From the NCBI GenBank assembly GCA_949825025.1, contig OX463785.1, positions 22,073,971-22,137,970 on the forward strand: a stretch of DNA of 64,000 nucleotides. Reading direction: 5' to 3'. The notes beneath the pieces are model-generated. The model worked only from the letters and a program-made list of their open reading frames with translations, had not been told where the DNA came from and made no database searches. The number at the start of each line of letters is the position of its first letter. Position 1 is the stretch's first letter. A program made the translations under genes and the position numbers. This DNA comes from Siphlonurus alternatus (lineage: Eukaryota > Arthropoda > Insecta > Ephemeroptera > Siphlonuridae). Positions 28,402 through 40,400 of this stretch are shown here, one piece after another.

Positions 28402-31400
28402 CAAACAATCCTTACTCTTTGCAATAGAGTATTGTCCTCAATTTTTTTTATTGCAGAAATGGATAGAGGGTGCAAAGTTATGCTACCCTGATTTTTTTCA
28501 GATTTTTTAGAGCCCGGGAACTATTTTTAAAAAATTATTGAAAGTCCTTTTTGTGACGTCACGAGACGCCGCTCCTTAAGAAAAAGATAGGACTTGCCGC
28601 CGCGTGACGTCACAAAAAGGACTTTCAATAATTTTTTAAAAATAGTTCCAGGTCTCAAAAAAATCTGAAAAAAATCAGGATAGCATAACTTTGCACCCTC
28701 TATCCATTTCTGCAATAAAAAAAATTGAGGACAATACTCCATTGTGTACTTAACTGCACAGTAATGCATGGTAAGGGAATGGACAACTTGCATGACATTT
28801 TTTTATTGCAGAAATGGATAGAGGGTACCAAATTATGCTACTCCGATTTTTTTTCAGATTTTTTTTTCGAGACCGGGAACTATTTTTTAAAAAAAATATT
28901 GAAAATCGATTTTATGACGTCACGAGGAGTCTGTCCTTAAGAAAAGGATAGGCGCTAAACGCCCGTGACGTCATAAAACTGACTTTCAATAATTTTTTTA
29001 AAAATAGTTCCCGCTCTCAAAAAAATCTGAAAAAAATCAGAGTAGCATAATTTGGTACCCTCTATCCATTTCTGCAATAAAAAAATGTCATGCAAATTGT
29101 CCATTGTGTATGATTCTATAAAAATTTTAAAAAATGATGCTGTAAGGGACGGATTCATGGACGGATATTGATGCATAATAATAAAATGTTAATGTAAAAG
29201 TACAAAATTGACGTGTTAGGACATTTGACGAGAAGCAGTATACAATTTTTATACAAACACTTTAATTTTTTTATTCCTCTTGTTTTCATTCATTAATATT
29301 TTTAGATCCAAAGAAATTTATTGCATTTTTTTTTTTTTTTTTTTTAAATTTGAGACCATGAACTTTCTTTTTTAAATACCTTGTTGAGATTTTTTAATAA
29401 TATATATATTTTTACAATCACAATATATGTAGCAACAAATAGTTATGATTTGATTATTAAAAAATAAAAATTATAAACTTACTTGAAAACTATAAATGTT
29501 GACATTGAACATCAAAAGAACGTATTACATCAGAGAACAAAAAGTCATCCTATTCCCCCACCATTGAACACTAGTTTCATTTCTTTGGGCGTGTGGGGCT
29601 GCGGTCGACTGCACAGCGCAAACATGACAGAAAGTTTATGTTATAAAATTGTTTTATGTCAAATTCTTTGTGAAAATGGACTCCACATACTTTATCAATA
29701 TTTTAAATAATGGAAATTGACTTGTTGCCTGGCAACATGAAAAGGGTCATTCACAAAGTCTTAAGGCCACATTTAAGGCTCGATAATTTAAAGCTTGATT
29801 TTAGACATGTTTTTTAGATCTAAAATTTCTGGTCTTAAATTATTGAGCCTTAATTGTGGCCTTAAGGCTTTGTGAATGCCCCTTGAAGAGAAGAGAAGGA
29901 ATGCTTTCTCTATTGGCTTACTAGAAGTAAAATGGTTTAATTTCTATTTTATTAAATGTTTAGTATGTAGTTACAATTTATCAACTGATATTTAATGTGA
30001 ATAAATAAAAAATAAAAGTAATAATCAATACGTGGGCATAAGAAAAGAAGAAGACTATTTTAAAATTTATAAGTAAAGTAATATGATATTTTTTAACACA
30101 AATTCATGAAGTTGTACCAGTGGACCACCAGTGAAGTGAAGGGGAGGAAGGGGAAATCATGGAGGAGAGGGGATCAGCTGTTAGTCGATCGCTGCGCAAC
30201 TCGCCCGAGGAAATTGAACTGAATTCTGTTCAACGGTTGGGGGTATAGGAAACAGCATACTCATTGTTCTCCGTTATTACATTTTATATAAAAAAAAATG
30301 CAAGTAAAAATATTCTTATTCATAAGCAATATTTTTGACAGCATGAACTTTACTTCTGCTTTTTTTACTGCTCTAAGAGACAAAGAGATACAGATTTGTA
30401 CTTTTGGGGGAGATAAGAAGCACTTCCAAAATAGTGAAGTTCACCCACCTCTTTAATAAAATTAGTGGCAACGTACACAAACTGAGCATAGATAGAGTTC
30501 TTGGTGTCTCTGACCATACATTTATATCAAAGAAAACAACAAATTATTACATTAAAATTAATTTTTCATAGAAGCATAACACTAATTTTTAACAACAAAT
30601 ATACAATTGAATATCGTCCTCTCAAAAACATGAAGTAATAACAATTAATTTTTCACTTTTGTTATTTAATTATGTTTTCTTTTTATCACATTTTCAAATT
30701 GGAATAAATTTGTATAAGAAAAACATTCCTACTGGATATCAGATGCATACTATGGACAAGCTGTTTTATTTTTACTTAATAAATTTCTGCTTGACCAAAC
30801 AATTTCTCTAACATAGGTAACTTGTTCAGTAATATCTACATGCAACTAAATTCAAGCCTTGAGCCTCAGTTTTAAATAATGGACAGTTAAGGGTAAGGTA
30901 ACACCACCAATGTTAAAAAAAATCCCTCACACAAAAATTCTGAAAAAAATTTAAAATGTTCTCCTCTACACCCCCTATCAGTAGCTAAAATATCAGGTAT
31001 ACAAATACGATCTAGTTTTTGAGTTATGAATTTTTGAAGTTGACTAATTTAACATGTAAGTTTCATTTCTCCATGTTAAAGTAGTCAACTTTAAAAATTT
31101 ATAACTCAAAAACTAGATCGTATTTGTATACCTGATATTTTAGCTACTGATAGGGGGTATAGAGGAGAACATTTTAAATTTTTTTCAGAATTTTTGTGTG
31201 AGGGATTTTTTTTAACATTGGTGGCGTTACCTTACCCTTAACATGATTTTTTTTTATTGCATGCCTGGTAAAAAGTTATGCTACTCAGATAATTTTTCCA
31301 TTTTTTATTTTTTTTTTTAGCACGGTAACTACTTAAAAAATATATATTGAAGTTACCGGCTACACTTTTTTTAGAGGCATCCCTCTTAATAAAAGTATAA

Positions 31401-34400
31401 GGTTTAAATCGTAATTCTGAGTATCATAATTTTGTAACCTTTATCAATTTTTCTAACAAAAACAAAAAAAAGGGGTAATTGTCCATTATGGCGAGATGAC
31501 AAATATTTTTTCGTTTAGCATACATACTACATAAAAGTTTATACTAATACAAAAATTCAAATATAAAAAATAACAGCTGATATCCAGAAGAAATGTAATT
31601 TATAATAGTGTATGTGTAAAGTGTGTAATTGTGTGCTATTGCTGCTGCTGTAATTCTGAAGCATGCTCTGCCCAGTTTAAGTCCCAGTACTCACTATACA
31701 TGGTCAGGTCAAAAGGTATAACCTGATCCAAAGGAGGAACCAGCTCGGGGGTGAACCAACTCACCGACATGCCACCAGTAGACTGATCCATTGGAGTGGG
31801 GAATGTAGGCCGCAGCTGATTGGGTAATACCAAGTTCGGGTCTTGTTGAGGGCCTGAAATAATAACAAGTGTGGGTTTGTTTAATATCTGTGTATCATTT
31901 AAATAGAAATTTCAAAATAAATAAATTTAACAATCTTTTGACTCTGGTTAAAAAATTAAAAACAAGCACTTTAACAGAAATTTTCAATAATTTATTTATA
32001 TAACCCAAAACAACTGAGACTTAACTGTATTCAAGTCCTCAACTGACTAGTCCTAGTTAGGTGGGAGTACCTTTGTAACTAAAATTGTATGCAATGTTTA
32101 GTCATTTGTAATTAAAAAAATAACACCACAATTAAGTGGGTATGGCAAATTCAGACTTCATGAGCTAACAGCTGTACAAAGACAGCAAGAAACATTAACC
32201 ATGTTCTATTTGTGGGCATTGTCACTCTTGAATTTTAACTTTTTAGGAGAATTATGGATGCTCTTCTTACCTCTTCCAATATTAGAAAATTTTCATTTTT
32301 TGGTACTCTAAAAGATGCAAATTTGAAAATTCAGGAGGAATCAAATAAGAGGCATTTATTCGATCTTCTTGTAATAGACTGGTGTGCTCACAAAGAGATC
32401 AGCATTAACATTCCAACCAGCACCTACCTATAAAGCTTACGGCCTTGGTAGGAATGTATTGTTGTTTTCAGTAAAAATATTAAGGCTTAACCTGAGAAAT
32501 TTGGACGAAAAATTCGCTACAACAGATTTTCTTCAAATTAATTTGGTGGAATTACAACAATCGTCAAATTAGCTCTGAATTTTTTCGTAATTTTTTAACC
32601 GTTGGTTTAATTATAATTAATTTATTTAAATGAGAATTTTGTATCCTTCCAATGTTAAATTTGTTAATTAGCATTGCAAAAAAACTATACAACAGATTCT
32701 TTTACTTTTTTTTTTAACTAAAACCTAATTTTTTAGCCTATTTTTCTGAATTGTTTTCATATATTTTGAACCGTGGCGATGATCGTTTCCTATATGTGAT
32801 GAGAAATGTGGCAACGTTCTCAAGGACTGATGTCACCACCCCCTCCTAAAAAATTATTCGCATTCCAATGCAAACAGTGTTGCCACTATAGCCACGCCTC
32901 TTAACCTTGACAGACAAATTCTCAGGTTATACCTTAAAAAAAAAAATAAAAAAAAATAGGAATGTTGTATTTTCTAGAATTGAGTCTTTAAATTGAAAAA
33001 AAATAAATAAATAAATAAATATATAAATAAATAAAAAAAAATAATTTCTGATACAGTTCCAATTTTAATAACAAGCAAGTGGAAAACAAACCTTCTTGAA
33101 ATGGTTAAAGCAGTGATACTAAATTATAGATATTTCTATCATATTACCCCTCATTTTAATTATGAATAGAGTTAGTCTCTCACCTGTCTGGTTGGGTGCA
33201 GTCTCTTGGTTTGGAGCCATCAGCTGATTCAGCGGGATGATTCTGATGACCGGGGGTCTCGACGCCTCCTCTTCTTCCTCATTGAGACGACGCACCATCG
33301 CAGGACGTTCTGCGACGGATGTGTGACAGTGTACCAGGTGTTCAACTGCCTTGTTGCGACAACCAATGGGGAACAAACACATGGGGCACGCGCCTTGGGT
33401 ATCTGTACCGTGAGAATTTTCAATGTGGATAATCAGAGATTTCATGTTGATTTCTTTCTTTTCGCAAGCATAACATGCACAACTATCAGATAATTTCCTC
33501 TTTCTTGAATATGTTTTTTGTAATGGTGGCATACTTGTTGTACTTGCCTGAGGAACATTTTGAGTTCCTTCATTTGTTTCAGATGTCGAATTTAATGCAC
33601 TTTTAAGTTTATCTATTAAATCTGGTTTTAATAAATTTGGTTGTTTTGGATCAATAGTTAAACGACCATCATTATCATCATCAGATGAAGACGTTTCTTC
33701 TTCTATATTTGTATTTAAGTCTTTATCTGCTGTTGTACTAGTTGAAGGAATTTGTTTATCTTTGTTTAATGGAGTCAAGTCTTTTTTTGAGGTACTTGAG
33801 ATATTATCTGTTGATTTTTCTTTATCAGTTGTTGTTGGTTCTTGTTCATATCTTGAACTACGAATAGTTTCAAGTAATGATTTTGGATTATTTGGTGGCT
33901 CATGAAGCAATTCTTCTAATGAACTCAAAGTATCTTGAATGTCCATACCAGATAACGTGTTATTATCAAAGGATGAGGATGTACTTTCATGAGCTTGACT
34001 TTCTAAAAGTTCAACTTTTATTTGGGTATTCAGAGGGTCTACGACGCCAGCGTTGCCAAAGTTCAAAGTAGGAAGATCCGCTGGTAGTGTTCTGGTGTTC
34101 GTCAACTCTTGTCCGTCTAAATCTACTTCAGATTTTGGTACCACCAAATTGTCTCGTAACGATTCCTCTAAATCTTCTGTCAATGGCAAGTCATCTTGAG
34201 CCCACTTTGCAAGATTAATCACATTAATTTCTTCCAAATTTGGAGGAATTGTTGCACCAAGTTCTTTGCGATGACGTTTTTCAATATGTTTTTCAACATT
34301 TCCTTTATTCATTTGTACAAATCTACAAAATCCACACATATATCCCGTTAAGAAAGTTGAATCAAACTCTGGACTTTCAGCTAAGATAATTGTTTCTGCA

Positions 34401-37400
34401 TTACTCTCAGAGTGTACCTGTTTAATGTGTCTCATTACTGATGTTTTGTTAAATTTGAGGAGGTCGCACACTGGACATTTGTATCTGTATTCTCCTGTGT
34501 GTTCACTTACATGATCGTAAAGTTCACCAATTTCAAGCATTTCTTTAGGACAGAAACGACAGCTAAGAACCATTAATTGAGGAGGTACATGAGGAGGTTG
34601 TGCTAAAGCATGCTTCATTTCTTCAGATGTGAGTCGAGAAATGAGAACTTCTTCTTCGGGATGGTAAACTAGGTAATGATCAACAATTTTTTTACCATTA
34701 AAACTACAAAAAATACAATTAGTAGATTGAGCTTCACTATTAAAACAATAATGTGGATCATATACATCTTGATATTCTTTTGGAATAAAAGTTTTTGCTT
34801 TAACAGGTGCTGTTTTTTTTGGTTTTGCATTTCCTTGTTGCCATTTTGTTTTTCTGCCACGTTTTCCACCACGTTTTCCTCTTCCTCCTCTTCCCGGTGC
34901 TGGTGTTTTTGCTCTTATCGGAGCCTCAGTAGGAGTTTCGGTCGGAGCTTCGACCTCACCTTCTGGAGCAGCTTGAGTCTCTTCAGCTTCCATTGAAGCC
35001 GCTTCGGCAGTCTCTGATTCTTCATGATCTTCAGACGTGGTGTCCTGATCCTCGTTAACTTGATTTGAAGTCCCCCGAGTACCCATTCTTGGTCCAAATG
35101 ATGTTCTACCACGTCTAGCAACATTTCTTAATGAAGAACGAGAACCACGATCAGAGCAGGGAGTATCTGAACGATCTAACGAATTATCATCTTCAGTAAC
35201 GTTACCAGTCATAAGACTTGTCAGGTCTCTCTTTTCAAGTCTTACATAAACAGGGGGTAACTGTTCAGGGGTCACTACCCTAGCTGGGGTGATCTCTTTG
35301 ATTTCTTTCTCAAGACTTTTCCTTTCTTTCTCTTTCTTATTATGTTCATCAGATTTATTGCTCTCCAAACTTTCTCTCTTTGATGGTCTCCCAGCTCTTG
35401 CACAACTTATATCTGGAGACGAGGCATAGTTTACAGGTTTAGTGTTTCGAAGTCCCGTAGCATTCAAAACTCCTTCACAAATAAACATTTCCCTGATGTC
35501 ATTATGAAGTCTATCAAGTTCATTCATTTTCTTATGTTGTTTTCTTTTAGGTACTACTACTTCTGCTTCTACCTTTTTTTCCTCTTCTTTTTCTTCAAGT
35601 TCTACAATTTCTGGCACTTTCTCTACAACTTTTTCTGGTGTAACTTTAACTGGCGACTCTGGTTCTTCTTCTGTGTCTGATTTAATGACGTTATTAGCTT
35701 TTGGTTTGAATTTTTGAGCTAAAGGTTCGTCGTCAGAAGTGTCTGTTTCAGATTCAATGACTGGTTTAGGTTTACTTATACGTTTTTTAGCAGGAGGAGT
35801 TTTTACTTTTTCTTTTACTACAACTTCTTCTTCTTCCTCATCACTTTCACTTTCTTCACTTTCATCAGAATCTATAATTTTTTTAATTTTATCTAATTTT
35901 TTAGTATCAGTCATTTTTTTAAGCATATCAATAATTTTAGTACTATCAAGTAATTTTTTAGCTTCACCACTTTCAAATGATTTTTTAATAAATGCTTCAA
36001 TTTGTTGTTGTGTCAATTGTTCAATCAATTGTTGTGGTGGATTTTGAGTGACTACGGGAGGTGGTGTTATTACTGGAGGTACAACCACTGCAGGAGGTGG
36101 TTCTGGGGTTGGTTGACGGGGTGGTTCTGGGGTTGGTTTACGGGGTGGTTCTGGGGTTGGTTCACGAGGTGGTTCGTCTGGGGCAGGCTCCCATGGTGTT
36201 ACCTCCATTTCTTCTTCCTCTGGTTCTTCATGATCAGATTGATGATTTGGAGCAAAGAAGTCGTCACCTTGTTCCTCTGCTTCCGGTTCTTCTTCCATTG
36301 GTTCAGGAGTTTCCTCTCTTGGAGGAGGAGTTGGAGTTCTTGGTTTTGGTGGTTTTGGTTTTCTGGGAATTTTAAAATGTTGAACACCATAACCAACACC
36401 GACTTTAGGTCCAGGCATTTCTCCATATAAACTACCAAGAGGGGAGATTTTTTCCAGCGACTTATCAACGTGTTTCTCGTCTGTAACAGATCTATGCTCG
36501 GATGAAGATCGTCTTTCAGGAGATTTTTTATCAGACCGTTTCTCACTTGATGAACGACGTTCATGAATTTTCTCACTTCCGCGACTGTCGCTTGATGTCC
36601 TCCTTTCAGTTCTTCTATCACTCCCTTTGCTGTAACTACTAGATGGTTGAGATTTTGAGGTAGAAGGTCTTGATTTATCATCATATTTACTTTTTGTTTC
36701 AGATTTTGATTTTTCTTCCACTTTTGATTTTTCATCTACTTTACCTTTATTAATTACTTGTCCTTTTTTCTTAGAAGGATCAAAAAATGGTTGTGCATCT
36801 ATAAATTTAGTTAAAGGTGTTTTAGTAGGTGGTCTTATTGAACTAGGAGGCTGAGCTTTTTGAGGTGCTGATTTAGCGAGATTCTTAGCATTTAATGCTC
36901 TTTTTTCAGCTTCCTTTGCTTTTCTATCTTCTTCAGCCTTTTTCCTTCTTTCCTGTTCTTCAAATGCACGTTTAGCCGCTCTATGTTCTGCATAAGTACG
37001 AGGTGGCATGTTTTGCATTTGCTGATGCTGGAAATTATTATAACCTCCATGTTGATTGAGTCCCATTTGTAGTGGTCCACCCATTGGTCCTCCTGGACCC
37101 ATTTGACCATGAAATGGTGGTCCATGTTGTTGCATGGGCCCAAATCTATTATAACCACCACCTCCGATGACTGGTATCGGAGTCCCTTGATGAGGTACCG
37201 ATAATGGCTGACCGTCTGGAGTGACTATTGGGGGAAGTCCAGGTAATGGTCTAGGAGGCTGTTGCAACAATGGTCCTCTACTTTGTTGTGTTGGAAGAGG
37301 TTGTTTCATATGGGACACACCCCATACAGGTCTTGCAGCACCTGGTGCAGATTGAGGAAGCAGTAAGGATGGTGTAGATGGTGGTGAATGCATTGGTTCT

Positions 37401-40400
37401 AAATTTGTTGCATTAATAATTGGAATATTGGAAGATGATGGAATATTGGAAGAAGGTGGTGGAATAATTTGAGTTCTTGGATCTCTAGATTTTGATAATG
37501 AAGGTTTGATAACTGATGTTGATGTTTCTGAAGTTTTTCCTCTACCAGCCATAAGATGTGAAGGTACTCTACCTATAGTACCTCTCGCAGGAATGAAATC
37601 ATTAACTTTTGGTACAATTCTTACCTCGGGAGGTTTTGGTTTTGATTGTGGAGGTCTTGTAATTGTACTACTAGTCATTGGTAAATTTGTTTTTAGTAAA
37701 TTGGCAAGATCATCTGTACTTAAAATACCAGTTGTTGGTTTAGGAGGTGGTTCAAAATTTGGAATATTTGGAGGTGGAACGTAAGCCTCTTCTGCATCTG
37801 CAAGTAATTCATCTCCTAAATCATCGTCTTCATCATGATTATTCAGTACTATATCTTCATGTATAGGAGAGTATGCTTCTTCATACCGTGGGGTTGAATT
37901 TGAAGACAGTGGTCTACCGTGATCATAATCAATTGTTACAGGAGCAACGTAACCCTTCAGTGGAGGAAATTCTTCGATAATAACTGGGTTATCAGAATTT
38001 TTAGCTGCCTTGGCTGCAGCTTCTTTTTGTCTTTGAGCTTTTTCAGCTCTTTCGAGTTTGAGACCAAACTGTTGCAATGCAAAGCGAGATTTGAGGACAG
38101 ACACTGATAGATTTGGTCTTGGATCAACTGGACGAGAATATATTTTCTCAACTTGAATCTCATCTTCTCCAGCTGGAGGCATTGGTAAGCTTAGTATTGA
38201 AGTTATTTGAGGCTCCAGAGGAATCAACTTGGGGTTCATTTTATCTTCAACTCCGAGAAAGTTCGAAGAGGCTGGAGGAGGACTGGGGCTTCGTGGACAT
38301 TCTGGTATCTCGATGCTGTGAACATATTTAGAATTAATATCAGTGGGCTTAGTAGTTACGGTATTACTTCGAAAATTTCAGCAAACCTTCCTGACACCAC
38401 GAAATAATTTTCCATAGAAAAAAAGTGACTTGAAAATAAATTGGATAATTATTTTTAGATATTCAGCATTTTAGATAGCATTGTTATAAATGAGAACTGC
38501 TGTGACTTTTAATCACATCACCATCTTCTTCACACAAAAAAAAATTACCGAATTCGTAGTTTTTTTTTTACATCAGCGAACCAACAATTATTTTGCCCTT
38601 TATTTCATGGACTAAAAATATTTTTATTTTAACATATCGTCGTTGTAGCGCTCTTTTGACCAATCTAGCTTTATAAGTTATGAATTTTTGACCAATCTAA
38701 AATTATAAGTTGTTTTGACCTTTTGACCAATCTTTAAAAATTTTGTCAGGGACAAATGTCCAAAATCTCAAAAGTTACAACTTTTTTTTTATTGCGCCAT
38801 TCGAAAGAGCGTAAAATTTGCCACAAGATGGCACCACTCGTACAAGAAATTAAGAAAATAATTGATTGGACAAAAGGTCATAACTTATAAAAAGAGATTG
38901 GTCAGAATGTCAAAACTTATAATTTTAGATTGGTCAAAAAGTCAAAACTTATAAAGCTAGATTGGTCAAAAGAGCGCTACAACGACGATATGAATATATT
39001 GAGCAATGGCTGCCGTGGTGACATTAATCCTTAACAATCATTGTTAGTTTATGAAGAGTAAAATACCTATACATTTTTTCCAAGACATTATTTCTGTAGA
39101 CTGGTCTTAGGACAGCACTAATTTGACCTCTGTTGTTTGTGTTACGTGACTTGATTTGGATTCTGAGGTGCCAAATTATTTTAAAAACAATTGCATTTCT
39201 CTCTGTACAGTTTAACAATATAATATTTACAATAATTATACTGTATAAATCAATAATAATAAAAAAATATGTGAAATGCACATCAAAAAGTTTTCATTTT
39301 ACAAGGATAAGTAAATTGTGAGGTAGGTGTAGATTTATTATTATTTTTTCCTCAAAAAATTTACAAAAACAAAACAAAAAATGTAAATATTTACATGCTG
39401 TAAATCGTTTTTGGTAATTTGGTTATTCATAATTTAATTACCGTGACACTTCAAGCAAGCTTTAATAATAATTTCTTTTGATGAGAAAATAATAAAAATA
39501 AAATAATATGTATAATAATTCTTCATTTAATTCTTAAGTTGCTATTATAACAATTTAAATAAATTGTTATTAAAACATTTTATCCTTTCGGGTGCGGCCA
39601 GGTATTTAAGGTATAACCTGAGAATTTGTCTGTCAAGGTCACACCATAAAAAATTGTGGCAACACTGTTGCACTAGCAATGCGAAGCTGGGAGGAGTGGG
39701 TGGTAACTACAGTCCCTAAGAGCGTTGCCACATTTCTTATCACTTATTTATAACAATCAACGCCACGGTTCAAAAAATATGAAAACAATTCAGAAAAATA
39801 GCCCAAAAAATTAGGTTTTAGTAAAAAAAAAAAAAAACTGTCTTTCAGTTTTTTTGCAATGCCAATCAACAAATTTAACATTGGAAGGATACAAAATTTA
39901 CATTTGAATAAATTAATTATAATTAAACCAACGGTTAAAAAATTCTGAAAAAAATCAGGGCTGATTGGACGATTGTTGCAAGTCTACCAAATTAATTTGA
40001 AGAACATCTGTCGTAACGACTTTTTTCGCCAAATTTCTCAGGTTGAGCCTTAAACTTTTCCAGTAAGATATAACATTATATATAATGTATATGTATAAGA
40101 TATATCTTGCGACCGAGCTGGGGCTTACTAGACACTCAGAACCCTTTCCCCCACTCTTTTGGACTCCTACTACCAGATCTGTGCAGCCTGCAGTGGCAGT
40201 GCAAGACTGCAGGGCAGCTGAGTATAGACAGCCATAAGCTGCATTCCTCCTATCAACTCCATCATTTAGTAATCAGTCACACCCATCCCAAGTCACATTT
40301 ATATCTTCAGATGAATAATCTTATTGAAATTTCCGCTCTCTTCTCACTCACCTTGGTGGAGGACCAACAATTTTCTCCTTCTCGATGATAATATCAGGTG

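Larger units (their letters stand above)
22717..31764. other. Intron 5 of the giant gene (9.0 kb), transposon-rich
   Basis: It holds the family Q copies, three family P copies plus one interrupted by F4, the 2.3-kb F7 element, a LINE 3' coding fragment and a 139-bp hairpin, each listed separately. The stretches 22.8-24.1, 24.4-24.9 and 29.1-30.8 kb show only AT-rich DNA. A slightly GC-richer patch at 30120-30240 has no clear function. Confidence 0.6.

Noticed and set aside
28527..29176. Open frames inside the family P elements (ending FFLLQKWIEGAKLCYPDFFQ and similar)
   Set aside because: They are simply the translated MITE arms and recur with each copy. The conserved feature is the DNA palindrome, not the protein.
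33119..33183. Extension of the exon 4 frame past 33184 to a stop at 33119
   Set aside because: A consensus donor GTGAGAG lies at 33183 and exon 5 fits in phase. The extension (ERLTLFIIKMRGNMIEISII) looks like translated intron, though intron retention cannot be excluded.
34669..37161. Several long open frames opposite to or shifted within exon 4 (both strands)
   Set aside because: They are shadow frames of the long coding exon, caused by its repetitive codons. Splice sites and zinc fingers support only one frame.
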